This document shows positions 1 through 8,493 of a stretch of DNA of 64,000 nucleotides, piece by piece; position 1 is the stretch's first letter, and each line of letters begins with the position of its first letter. Both the position numbers and the translations under genes were made by a program. This DNA is from an uncultured Sphingomonadaceae bacterium (lineage in GTDB: Bacteria; Pseudomonadota; Alphaproteobacteria; Sphingomonadales; Sphingomonadaceae): the NCBI GenBank assembly GCA_947489315.1, contig CANLCX010000004.1, positions 62,001-126,000 on the forward strand. The letters are read 5' to 3'. The notes beneath the pieces are model-generated. The model saw nothing but the letters and a program-made list of their open reading frames with translations, was not told the DNA's origin and ran no database searches.

Positions 1-690
1 ATCGTCGGTGCTGGCGCTGTGGGCAGCGAGCTTGCTGGCGAACTGGCTTTTGCGCGACCAGAGAAGCGGATTACGCTCATAACTGCAGCTGAAAGCTTAT
101 TCCCGGATTATCCGGTGAAGCTCGGCCGCATGATGCAGCGACAATTGGGCGAACTCGGCGTGAAGCTGCGCTTGGGCGAGCGGATCAAAAAACTGAAAAG
201 CGCGGACGAACCGTTTGTGCCGCTTAAAAACAAGATCAAACTGTCCGATGGTTTTCCGATTGATGCTGATCTGGTGATTCCGGTCATTGGCGCTAAACCG
301 GTGACCGGTCTTTTGCAGACTCTGGCAGGTGTGGCGTTTGATGGACATGGCCGAGCGAGCGTTGATGGCTGGCTGCGGCCGACAGAAAATCCCGATCTGT
401 TTATCGTCGGTGATATCGCAAATACCGGTGATACGATGACCATTGTCGGCCTGACGCGTCAGGTGAACTGGTTGAAAAAAGCCATCAGGGCGCATCTGCG
501 CGGCAAAGCCATGGCAGAGGTCAAACCTTATAAGCCATGGCCTAAGCCGCTGATATTATTGCCCTTGGGACCGGATAAAGGCGCGAGTGCTTTGCCCTTT
601 GGTGTCACCGGGCCTTTGCTGACATCTGCGATCAAGGGCAAAAAGCTGTTCATCCCGCGCTATCATCGGGAGTTTAACTGGAAGCCTTAA
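1..690 (+). CDS. FAD-dependent pyridine nucleotide oxidoreductase, C-terminal part
   Basis: The gene is cut by the left edge; the frame is open from base 1. The visible part starts inside the second Rossmann fold (IVGAGAVGSELAGEL, the GxGxxG dinucleotide-binding loop) and continues to the FAD-contacting motif LFIVGDIANTGD near the middle. The C-terminal stretch, with LPLGPDKGASALPFG and a KGKKLFIPRY tail, resembles the AIFM2/FSP1-like branch of two-dinucleotide-binding flavoproteins, which pass electrons from NAD(P)H to quinone-type acceptors. That branch assignment is inference; the fold is clear. The stop codon overlaps by two bases the stop of the convergent acyl-CoA synthetase gene. Confidence 0.85.
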   Translation: MVGAGAVGSELAGELAFARPEKRITLITAAESLFPDYPVKLGRMMQRQLGELGVKLRLGERIKKLKSADEPFVPLKNKIKLSDGFPIDADLVIPVIGAKPVTGLLQTLAGVAFDGHGRASVDGWLRPTENPDLFIVGDIANTGDTMTIVGLTRQVNWLKKAIRAHLRGKAMAEVKPYKPWPKPLILLPLGPDKGASALPFGVTGPLLTSAIKGKKLFIPRYHREFNWKP

Positions 691-2327
691 GCGGCGACCG
701 GGTCCAGCATTTTGAGAGCCAGATCTTTGGCATCTTTGTAACCGGGTTTGCCATTGGCCGCTCGCGGCACATCGTCGACCACTAAAAACGCCCGCGGGGT
801 TTTATAGTCAGCGAGCTTACCGCGGACATGATCGTGCAGAGTTGCTTCATCAAGCGTGTGCCCGTTAGCGAGCGAAAGCACAGCGGTGACTTTTTCACCA
901 AAACGGTCATCGGGGACGCCGACCACCAGACAGTCGTAAACACTGTCGTGCGTTTTCAGGGCTTCCTCGACTTCTTCCGGGAAAATCTTTTCGCCACCGC
1001 TATTGATGCAAACCGATCCGCGGCCGAGCAGGGTCACGGTGCCATCGGCTTCGACAACAGCAAAGTCACCGGGAATCGAATAGCGTACTCCGTTAAAAGT
1101 CTTGAACGTCGCGGCGCTCTTTTCTTCGTCCTTATAATAGCCGAGCGGGACCATCCCGCCATTGCAGATCATTCCCATTTCGCCAGACCCGGGTTTCACT
1201 TCGCGGCCATCTTCGGTCAAAATCTTGGTGGTCTCCGCCATTTCAAAGCTGGCTGTCTTGTCGATAGCGGCATTTTCGCGGGTCGTTACCGACGCGCCCA
1301 TGCTGCCTTCGGTCGAGCCCATGCTGTCGACAATCATCATTTCGCTATGTTCGAGCAGTCCTTGTTTGACTTCGGCAGACCACATCACGCCGGATGATCC
1401 CATCATCTGCACCGAGGTTAGATCATAAGGCTTACCTGCTGCTTTGGCATCATCAAGTGCCGCGAGCATGGGTTTGGCAAACACATCGCCGACAATGGTA
1501 ATATCGGTCGCTTTTTCATCATCCGCCAGCTTCCAGAGCGCATGGGGATCAAAATGCCGGTTGTTGAACAGGATGACACAGCCGCCAAGCGCATGCGGAA
1601 TCATAGCGCCGATCCACATGCCGGTGCCGTGCATGATCGGGCAGGCGGGGATTGCCCGGCCAGTTGCGCCAGCGGCATGCAAGGCCTGCGCAAGAGGGCC
1701 AAAGCCATCGGCTCCTTGCGGCAATTCCATGCCCCGCATCTCAAAACCCTTGGTGAACAAGGCGCTGGAAAAGGTTTTGTGATCGTACATCACGCCCTTG
1801 GGCATGCCGGTGGTGCCGCCGGTATAGAGCATGTAGAGATCATCATCGGAGCGCGCTATAACCGGCATCGGATCGGCGGCTTGCAGAGCGGTTTCATAAT
1901 CCACTGCGCCGTCCAGATGCTCGCCAGAGCCATCGTCAATTTCCAGAAAGAGTTTCACTTGTTCCAGCTGATCTCGGATCGCGGCGACGCGCGGCGCGAA
2001 TTGCGCATGATAAACCAATGCCTCGCTATCGCTGTTGTTGATGACGTGGGTCAGCTCCGCTTCGAGATAGCGGTAATTGACATTGACCGGACAGACGCGC
2101 GCTTTGAACGATGCAAATTGCGCTTCCATATATTCGGCGCAATTATAGGCGTAAATAGAGAGCTTCGCGCCGGGTTTCAGGCCATGATCGATGTAAACCT
2201 GTGCCAGTCGCGCAGCACGCTGTTCATATTCGGACCAGCTATAGCGCTTGGCGCCTTCCACAATTGCGGGTTTGTCCGGAATCGCCTGGGCAATATTTTC
2301 CCAGATATCAGCCATGTGCCAGCTCAT
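687..2327 (-). CDS. acyl-CoA synthetase (AMP-forming, FadD-like)
   Basis: Activates a carboxylic acid to its CoA thioester through an acyl-adenylate. About 546 residues. The P-loop MLYTGGTTGMPKG lies near residues 166-178, the acyl/AMP motif DSMGSTEG follows mid-protein, the hinge region reads GRGSVCINSGGEKIFPEEVE, and the catalytic lysine is probably in NGKPGYKD near the C-terminus. I chose the ATG at 2327 because AAGGAGAG sits just upstream; an in-frame extension to 2411 has no comparable site and adds a non-conserved leader. Last gene of the minus-strand acyl-CoA block, in the position a pathway-entry ligase (compare AtuH) could occupy. The substrate cannot be read from sequence. Confidence 0.9.
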   Translation of the reverse strand: MSWHMADIWENIAQAIPDKPAIVEGAKRYSWSEYEQRAARLAQVYIDHGLKPGAKLSIYAYNCAEYMEAQFASFKARVCPVNVNYRYLEAELTHVINNSDSEALVYHAQFAPRVAAIRDQLEQVKLFLEIDDGSGEHLDGAVDYETALQAADPMPVIARSDDDLYMLYTGGTTGMPKGVMYDHKTFSSALFTKGFEMRGMELPQGADGFGPLAQALHAAGATGRAIPACPIMHGTGMWIGAMIPHALGGCVILFNNRHFDPHALWKLADDEKATDITIVGDVFAKPMLAALDDAKAAGKPYDLTSVQMMGSSGVMWSAEVKQGLLEHSEMMIVDSMGSTEGSMGASVTTRENAAIDKTASFEMAETTKILTEDGREVKPGSGEMGMICNGGMVPLGYYKDEEKSAATFKTFNGVRYSIPGDFAVVEADGTVTLLGRGSVCINSGGEKIFPEEVEEALKTHDSVYDCLVVGVPDDRFGEKVTAVLSLANGHTLDEATLHDHVRGKLADYKTPRAFLVVDDVPRAANGKPGYKDAKDLALKMLDPVAA

Positions 2328-2411
2328 CGAGTCTCTCCTTTTTCTTTTGAACATAGCCAGAAAAAGGCCCAATTCAATAGCGGGCACAATAGATAGACCC
2401 GATAGGTTCAT

Positions 2412-3230
2412 TCACCCTGTTTTGATAGAACGCGTCCCTGGCGCCGGCGGGCTTTCCGCGCCGCCAGCAAAACATTGCGCTATGGCCATCCACCGGGTTG
2501 CGTTTGGACCGGTCACTTTTAAGTCTGTATCCGCAATATTGCGAGTCTGGGTAACGACTTGGCAAAATTCCTCAGCTAAACCCTCAATCCGCTCTTCTTC
2601 GCTCTCATCGCCATAGTCCCAGACTGCACCAGAGGGGGCAGTAAGCTTGAGATAGGGCACAGGCTGCGGCGCTTCTTCGCCGTTGACCTTGAAGGTCCAG
2701 CCATAGGTGTTGAGGCCGATCATCACGATATTGCGGATGCGGTCCGCATTTTCGCGCTTGAGGCCGAGCACATCATAAATGGCCTGCGCATGCGACCAAT
2801 TTTCCATCAACCGCGCGGTGATCGACGACCGTACACTCATCGATGGACCGGCCCATTCGACCCGCATTGCGGGATCAGCAGCGCCAAATTCGGGTGCCAT
2901 TTTCTGATAAAAGTCGCGCCAGGTTTTCACGAGCTGCGAGCCGGACTGATTGTCGAGATAGTCCGCTTCAAAAAACCGCATGGAGGTCTGGCCCTTCATG
3001 GCGTTTGACTTCATTGCGGCCATCGCTTCCTTGAAAAAGTCGTGGAATTTTTCCGGCTCTGTCAGCGACCAATAAGCGGCCATGTTCCAGATATGCAGAT
3101 GGCGGAGGATGGCATTGATCGTCCAACCCTTGAAACCGGTCTCCTGCTCCATCTGCTCATCGGAAAGGTCCTTGACGAGCCCATATATGGCTTCGCTTTC
3201 GTCGAGAAAATCCTGAGCTTGGTCCATCAT
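2412..3230 (-). CDS. TIGR03084-type DinB/MDMPI-fold metal-binding protein
   Basis: A 272-residue protein of the DinB / mycothiol-dependent maleylpyruvate isomerase fold. The N-terminal helix carries GWTINAILRHLHIWN, and WSHAQAIYDVLG lies in the middle; these histidines are the expected metal ligands. The C-terminal part (about residues 170-255) matches my memory of the TIGR03084 family, which has no established reaction. It starts four bases after the stop of the CoA transferase gene and belongs to the same operon, so a role in the same acyl-CoA pathway is likely but unproven. The double ATG at 3230/3227 leaves the exact start open by one codon. Confidence 0.8.
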   Translation of the reverse strand: MMDQAQDFLDESEAIYGLVKDLSDEQMEQETGFKGWTINAILRHLHIWNMAAYWSLTEPEKFHDFFKEAMAAMKSNAMKGQTSMRFFEADYLDNQSGSQLVKTWRDFYQKMAPEFGAADPAMRVEWAGPSMSVRSSITARLMENWSHAQAIYDVLGLKRENADRIRNIVMIGLNTYGWTFKVNGEEAPQPVPYLKLTAPSGAVWDYGDESEEERIEGLAEEFCQVVTQTRNIADTDLKVTGPNATRWMAIAQCFAGGAESPPAPGTRSIKTG

Positions 3231-3234
3231 ATGC

Positions 3235-4395
3235 TTATTCTTTCCCTAATCCTAATTCCGCCAAAATGGCGTCTGTATGTTGCCCAAGTGCCGGGCTTGG
3301 CGCTGTCTCGGGTAGCTTCTGGCCGTTGATATATAACGGCGAAGCGACATTGTGAATGGTGCCGAGTAGCGGGTGATCTTGTTCTTCAAACGCAGCAATC
3401 GCCAATATCTGCCCATGCGATTTCACATCGGCCAGTGTCAGACAAGGCGCGGCAGGTACATCGCCTTTGGTCAGGCCGGCAATCATCGTATCCGTATCGT
3501 GGCGTGGCGGTTCACTGGAAACAATCTGCGCGAGTTCAGCCATGTGCATGCTGCGATTTTCCAGGCCCTGATATTTTTCCTCGGCCTTCAAATCTTCGCG
3601 GCCCACCATTTCGAACACAACTTGCCAATGGTCGTCACTCATTGCGGCGTAGGCAATGGCGCCGTCGGTGGTACGCAGAGGCATCTGGTAATAATCGGCA
3701 AAAGGCGGAGCGTGGATCGCGTCATCGTCCATCAAGGTCAGATGCATGCCGCCGTCCGGCCAGAGAAAGGCGATACAACTGGCGAGCATCGACAGATCAA
3801 TATGTTGTCCTTCGCCCGTTCGCTCGCGGGCAAATAGCGCCGCCGTAATCGCTTGCGCCGCGGTATAGGCGGTCAATTTGTCGCACAGCAATGTCTTTAC
3901 ATAAGCAAAGCCGTCGGGATGGCCTTGGGTACCCATAAAACCCGCCATGGCCTGCATCACATGATCATAGGCAGGGCGATCAGCCATCGGACCCTCGCGC
4001 CCAAAGCCGGTAATCGCGCAATAGATAATCTCTGGCTTTTCGGCGCGCAGGCTTTTGCTGTCGAGACCCAACCGTTGCATCACACCGGGGCGATAATTGT
4101 GGATGACAATATCGGCATCAAGGCAAAGCTTGTGGGCCGTGGCGACGCCCTCTTCGGTTTTCAGATCCAGCGTAATGGATCGTTTGGCGCGATTGCAATT
4201 GTTGAACAGACCGGAAATGCTGTCCTTCCGGCTGCCGAGCCAGCGCATCGGATCGCCCATGCCGGGCGGTTCGACCTTGATGACTTCGGCCCCTTGCTGC
4301 GCAAACATCATGGTAGCGAGAGACGCGGTGATCATCGTTGAAAATTCAACAACCTTTATGCCCGCCAGCGGCTGCCGTGCTGTCACCTCTGTCAT
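3235..4395 (-). CDS. family III CoA transferase (CaiB/BaiF)
   Basis: Moves CoA between carboxylic acids through an aspartyl-CoA thioester. The 386 residues are normal for the family. The N-terminus LAGIKVVEFSTMITASLATMM and the nearby GAEVIKVEPPGMGDPMR form the CoA-binding fold; NYRPGVMQRLGLD follows, and CDKLTAYTAAQAITAALFAR carries the presumed catalytic aspartate. An SD-like AGGGGAT precedes the ATG. Its place between nitronate monooxygenase and TIGR03084-type genes suggests it handles an intermediate of the carboxylase pathway encoded upstream. The substrate is unknown. Confidence 0.9.
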   Translation of the reverse strand: MTEVTARQPLAGIKVVEFSTMITASLATMMFAQQGAEVIKVEPPGMGDPMRWLGSRKDSISGLFNNCNRAKRSITLDLKTEEGVATAHKLCLDADIVIHNYRPGVMQRLGLDSKSLRAEKPEIIYCAITGFGREGPMADRPAYDHVMQAMAGFMGTQGHPDGFAYVKTLLCDKLTAYTAAQAITAALFARERTGEGQHIDLSMLASCIAFLWPDGGMHLTLMDDDAIHAPPFADYYQMPLRTTDGAIAYAAMSDDHWQVVFEMVGREDLKAEEKYQGLENRSMHMAELAQIVSSEPPRHDTDTMIAGLTKGDVPAAPCLTLADVKSHGQILAIAAFEEQDHPLLGTIHNVASPLYINGQKLPETAPSPALGQHTDAILAELGLGKE

Positions 4396-4403
4396 AATAT
4401 CCC

Positions 4404-5546
4404 CTAGTCCTCTAAATTGGCGGCGAGTCTTTCATAGGCGGTGATAAAATCTTCCTTGAAGCCTTGCACAACCTGCGCAGTGGACATCGGCTGGTTCATC
4501 AGGCCAACGCCTTGCCCGACCCAATAGGTCGCGAGATCTTTTGCCCCCTGGTTGTCGCCCTGACTCAATTTGTCGATAGAGCGCAGCGGTGGTTCGGCCA
4601 CCAAAGACTGTAATGGCATTGCTAGTGGTTGCGGAGCATCTTCCGCCTCCCAAGCGTCGGTCCACGGTGAGCGCAATTGCCGCGATGGCTTGCCGGTGCG
4701 CGAACGGGCGCGAACCGTATCGCGCGACGTGGCGTTCAGCATTTTCTCTTTCACGACGGGATTGGTTTCAGCCTCTGCCGTGGTCAGCCAGACTGATCCG
4801 CACCATACGCCACTCGCGCCCATCGCCATGGCGGCGGCCATTTGCGCGCCGGTAGCAATACCGCCTGCTGCGAGTACCGGCGTGTCATCTCCCATATCGC
4901 GCAAGGCGTTGCAGACTTCGGGGATCAAAACCATGGTGGCGACATCGCCGGTATGGCCGCCAGCCTCTCCGCCTACCGCGATCAGGATATCCACGCCAGC
5001 GGCAACCTGGCTCATCGCATGTTCCTTGGTGCCGATCAGCGCGGCCACGGGCACAGCATGTTCGCGGCCCATGTCGGTCATGACCTGCGGCGGAATGCCC
5101 AGCGCGTTTGCGATGAGTTTGATCGGATGGCGAAAAGCAACTTCCAGCAGGGCGCCGGCATTGCCGCCGCGCAAATTATCGGCGCCCACCGCATGTTCCC
5201 GGCGGAGGTCTTCCAGATCACCGGGATCGACATTATGGCGCGCCATTATATCCCGGGAAAATTGCTTATGTTCTTCTGGTACCATCGCCAGCGTCGTTTC
5301 GACGTCAATCTGCTGGCCTTTGCCCTCAACCTTGTTGGGCACGATGATATCAAGGCCATAGGGTTTGCCGTCGACATGATCATCAATCCAGCTCAGCTCT
5401 TCTTCCAATGTTTCGGGTGTACAGTTCACGCCGCCAAAAACGCCCATGCCGCCTGCTTTGGAAACGGCGGCAACAACATCGCGACAATGGCTGAACGCGA
5501 CCAAAGGAAATTCGATGCCCAGCATGTCGCAAATCGGGTTTTTCAC
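4404..5546 (-). CDS. nitronate monooxygenase / 2-nitropropane dioxygenase-like FMN protein
   Basis: A TIM-barrel FMN flavoprotein of 380 residues. The motif GGEAGGHTGD holds the histidine usually called catalytic, and PVLAAGGIATGAQMAAAMAM followed by GASGVWCGS is the phosphate-binding end of the barrel. The start is a GTG at 5546 whose G is shared with the TAG stop of the carboxylase alpha gene, so the two are translationally coupled. Many proteins of this family in acyl-CoA operons probably do not act on nitronates; an enoyl- or acyl-CoA redox role is possible here, but that is inference from neighbours. Confidence 0.85.
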   Translation of the reverse strand: MKNPICDMLGIEFPLVAFSHCRDVVAAVSKAGGMGVFGGVNCTPETLEEELSWIDDHVDGKPYGLDIIVPNKVEGKGQQIDVETTLAMVPEEHKQFSRDIMARHNVDPGDLEDLRREHAVGADNLRGGNAGALLEVAFRHPIKLIANALGIPPQVMTDMGREHAVPVAALIGTKEHAMSQVAAGVDILIAVGGEAGGHTGDVATMVLIPEVCNALRDMGDDTPVLAAGGIATGAQMAAAMAMGASGVWCGSVWLTTAEAETNPVVKEKMLNATSRDTVRARSRTGKPSRQLRSPWTDAWEAEDAPQPLAMPLQSLVAEPPLRSIDKLSQGDNQGAKDLATYWVGQGVGLMNQPMSTAQVVQGFKEDFITAYERLAANLED

Positions 5547-7558
5547 TACGCGTCATCCTCTTCGTCCGTTTCGTCAGCGACGATTTCCAAGATCAGATCG
5601 TCGGCGGCAATTTGTTTGCCCGCTGCAGCCGCAACCATTTCAACCGTCCCGTCAGTTTCCGCCAAAATTTCATGCTGCATCTTCATCGCTTCTAACACCG
5701 CTAGCTTGTCGCCTCTTGCCACGACCGCGCCTTGTTCGACGAGTATCTCAAGTAATAGGCCATGCATCGGCGCAACGACAGTACCGCCGCCAGCCATATC
5801 TTCCATGGCACTCAGCCCCGTCATGTCGGTGACGGATAGTGACCGTGTCGGAAGCGCAAGATGCAGATGGCGGCCATGGGCATGATAAATGGTTTCAACC
5901 GTCCAACCATTGACGCGCAGTTTTGCTGTATCATCCGCAATCGAGAGCAGCTCTATCTGTGCTTCCTGACCCGTACCTTCCACGTGATAATGGCCGGGTT
6001 GACCAACATGGACATGGATGGTCCCGTCCGTTTCGGTCGCCTCACCCAATTGTGCATATTGAGTCACGGTTTGCAGATTGGCTGTGCTCGACCAATCCAG
6101 CATTTCCGGATTGACGTTGAGCGCTAACTTATGGGCAGCCTGTTGGCGCAGCTTATGTTGCAGCACGGCGGCAATGGCAAAAGAGTCAAAACTATGTGCG
6201 CCCAGATCAACGCCATCCTCACCATAATTTTCAGCAATAAACGCAGTGGTCGCCTGACCTGTGATAAAATCTTCTTTGCCGAGCGCATTAATCAGAAAGT
6301 CGCGATTGGTCTTTGGACCGAACAGGGCGGTCTGAGACAAGGCCTTGACCATTTGTCGCCGCGCATCTTCGCGGGTCGCGCCATGGGTGATGATCTTGGC
6401 GACCATGCTGTCGTAAAAGGGGGAGACTTCGCCGCCGGTGGCGATCCCACTGTCGACACGGGCAATGGCCGAGGGATGCCACAAGTCGATATGACCCGTG
6501 CTTGGCAGGAAATCATCGACGGGGTCTTCGGCGTAGAGCCTTACTTCCATGGCATGGCCGGTGAGGGTGACGTCCTCTTGCTTTATACCAAGCGGTTCGC
6601 CTTGCGCCACTTTGAGCTGGAGCGCTACGAGATCGAGACCCGTAATCTCTTCAGTGACGGGATGTTCGACCTGCAGCCGCGTGTTCATTTCCAGAAAATA
6701 GAAACCACCGGATTGATCGAGCAAAAACTCAACCGTACCCGCGCCGCGATAGTCGACCGCACGGGCCGCCTCCACAGCGGCTGCGCCCATTTCAGCGCGC
6801 AGCTCTTCGGTCATCACGGGGCAGGGCGCTTCTTCGATCACTTTTTGATGGCGCCGCTGCACAGAACAATCGCGCTCGCCGAGATGGATCGTGTTGCCAT
6901 GGGCGTCGGCAAAAACCTGAATCTCGACATGACGCGGTTTGATAATTGCTTTTTCGAGGATGAGTTCGCCATTGCCAAAAGCATTTTCCGCTTCTGAGCG
7001 TGCGAGCTTGATTGCGTTGGGAATCTCAGCCTGATCATGGACCAGTCGCATACCGCGGCCACCGCCGCCTGCTGCGGCCTTGACCATTAGTGGCACGCCA
7101 ATTTTTGCGGCTTCCGTGATCAATGTTGCGTCGGATTGGTCATCATCCTGATAGCCGGGAACGCAGGGCACACCGGCTTTGATCATTGCGCGTTTGGAGC
7201 GGGCCTTATCGCCCATTACATCAATGGCTTTTTCCGGTGGTCCGACAAAGATGATGTCGGCATCGGCACAGGCTTGCGAGAAGGCTGCATTTTCAGACAA
7301 GAAGCCATAGCCGGGATGCACGGCATCGGCGCCGCTATCCTTGGCCGCCTGGATGATTGTGTCGATCAGCAGATAGGATTCATTGACTGGTGCAGGCCCG
7401 ATATGGACCGCATCATCCGCCATATGAACATGGGGTGCATCGGCATCGGCGTCTGAATAGACCGCGACGGTTCTTATGCCCTGCGCCTTGGCCGTGCGCA
7501 TGATACGGCAAGCGATCTCGCCGCGATTGGCAACAAGGAGTGTGGATATCTGTGTCAT
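5546..7558 (-). CDS. acyl-CoA carboxylase alpha subunit (biotin carboxylase + biotin carrier)
   Basis: Carboxylates biotin with ATP and bicarbonate, then delivers it to the beta subunit encoded two genes upstream. 670 residues, as in propionyl-, methylcrotonyl- and geranyl-CoA carboxylase alpha chains. Order: biotin carboxylase N-domain (LLVANRGEIACRIMRTAK), ATP-grasp with the glycine-rich loop MVKAAAGGGGRGMR, the C-terminal carboxylase domain, a linker, and a biotinyl domain with LEAMKMQHE, whose lysine is residue 626. SD AAGGAA lies six bases before the ATG. With AtuA and an AtuE-like hydratase in the same run, a geranyl-CoA-type (AtuF) role is the best guess. Confidence 0.93.
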   Translation of the reverse strand: MTQISTLLVANRGEIACRIMRTAKAQGIRTVAVYSDADADAPHVHMADDAVHIGPAPVNESYLLIDTIIQAAKDSGADAVHPGYGFLSENAAFSQACADADIIFVGPPEKAIDVMGDKARSKRAMIKAGVPCVPGYQDDDQSDATLITEAAKIGVPLMVKAAAGGGGRGMRLVHDQAEIPNAIKLARSEAENAFGNGELILEKAIIKPRHVEIQVFADAHGNTIHLGERDCSVQRRHQKVIEEAPCPVMTEELRAEMGAAAVEAARAVDYRGAGTVEFLLDQSGGFYFLEMNTRLQVEHPVTEEITGLDLVALQLKVAQGEPLGIKQEDVTLTGHAMEVRLYAEDPVDDFLPSTGHIDLWHPSAIARVDSGIATGGEVSPFYDSMVAKIITHGATREDARRQMVKALSQTALFGPKTNRDFLINALGKEDFITGQATTAFIAENYGEDGVDLGAHSFDSFAIAAVLQHKLRQQAAHKLALNVNPEMLDWSSTANLQTVTQYAQLGEATETDGTIHVHVGQPGHYHVEGTGQEAQIELLSIADDTAKLRVNGWTVETIYHAHGRHLHLALPTRSLSVTDMTGLSAMEDMAGGGTVVAPMHGLLLEILVEQGAVVARGDKLAVLEAMKMQHEILAETDGTVEMVAAAAGKQIAADDLILEIVADETDEEDDA

Positions 7559-7568
7559 CTCTGGTTCC

Positions 7569-8381
7569 TTATTCCGGCTTCACGGCCCAATTGGGTCGGC
7601 GCTTTTCAAAGAAGGAGGCGACGCCTTCTTTGGCTTCATCACTGATCATGCGGTCGGCAAAATTTTCGGCAGCCAGGCGGATCACTTCTTCGCGGGGCTT
7701 GCCAGCAATCTGGCCGAGCAGTTCCTTTGTCGCCGCCACGGCGCCCGGCGCAGCACCAAGCACCTGTTTGCGCAGTTGCATCTCGATGGCTTCGAGGCCT
7801 GGAACATCATCCGCGATAAAATCGGCAAAGCCCAGTTCATGGGCTTGCGTGCCGTCAAAGCGCGCAGCGGTCAGCATCAGCCGTCGGCCGGTGGCATAGC
7901 CAAGCTTTTGAATCACAAACGGCGATATCTGCGCCGGGGCCACACCGATGGCGGTTTCGGTCATCGCAAAGCGCGCCCCAGATTCGCAAATCACGACATC
8001 AGCGCAACAGGACAGGCCAAAGCCGCCCGCCATGGCCGCACCTTCGATCAGGACGATCACCACTTGCGGCGCGGTGTTGACGAGGTCGAATATTTCGGCG
8101 GCACCTATCGACATTTTTACTGTCGCATCGCGGTCGCCGCTGGCCTGAAAATTTTCTTTGAAATTTTTGAGGTCAGCACCGGCACAAAATACACCGCCAC
8201 GCCCGCGTAAGGTGATGCCCCGGACCGTCCGGTCATCACGAACGCCTTTTAAAACAGTGGCTAATTCTGCCACCAAGGCGTCACTCAACGCGTTGCGATT
8301 ATCCGGCTGATTGAACCAGATGGTGAGCCAGCCTTGCCGGAGGTCCAGTTCGAGGGTGCTGGTTTCGGGGAGGTTCGTCAT
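7569..8381 (-). CDS. enoyl-CoA hydratase/isomerase family protein, AtuE-like
   Basis: Crotonase-fold protein of 270 residues. The oxyanion loops are RGRGGVFCAGADLKNF and EGAAMAGGFGLSCCADVV. Of the two catalytic glutamates of classical enoyl-CoA hydratase, the second is kept (FAMTETAIG) but the first position is glycine (GGFGLS), and the usual PGGGG loop is replaced by APAQISPFV. From memory, this GFG...PAQ pattern fits the isohexenylglutaconyl-CoA hydratase (AtuE) branch. It lies between the carboxylase beta and alpha genes, as expected for hydration of a carboxylated glutaconyl-CoA. Its SD, AGGAG eight bases before the ATG, comes from a palindromic repeat arm. Confidence 0.88.
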   Translation of the reverse strand: MTNLPETSTLELDLRQGWLTIWFNQPDNRNALSDALVAELATVLKGVRDDRTVRGITLRGRGGVFCAGADLKNFKENFQASGDRDATVKMSIGAAEIFDLVNTAPQVVIVLIEGAAMAGGFGLSCCADVVICESGARFAMTETAIGVAPAQISPFVIQKLGYATGRRLMLTAARFDGTQAHELGFADFIADDVPGLEAIEMQLRKQVLGAAPGAVAATKELLGQIAGKPREEVIRLAAENFADRMISDEAKEGVASFFEKRRPNWAVKPE

Positions 8382-8387
8382 GCTGTG

Positions 8388-8471
8388 TGCTCCTGCGCAG
8401 GCAGGAGCCCATCTCCTGCTATTCGGTCAGCCACAACGGCGGGAGATGGACCCCCGCCTTCGCGGGGGAAC
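8388..8471. repeat. palindromic intergenic repeat, family A, short copy
   Basis: Two hairpins flank a central stem. Hairpin 1 (8389-8408) has GCTCCTGC and GCAGGAGC arms; hairpin 2 (about 8451-8467) has CCCCCGC and GCGGGGG arms. CCATCTCC and GGAGATGG between them can pair around a 26-base loop. The right half, reverse-complemented, is a diverged copy of the left half. The same architecture recurs at 12030-12175. On the minus strand the outer arm supplies the AGGAG ribosome binding site of the enoyl-CoA hydratase gene. No transposase is linked. Confidence 0.85.
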
Positions 8472-8493
8472 AAAAAGCGTTGAGTAGAAAAAA

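Noticed and set aside
1542-2396. Long plus-strand reading frame opposite the acyl-CoA synthetase gene
   Set aside because: It mirrors a conserved gene with all family motifs, has no domain and no SD; a shadow of high third-position GC.
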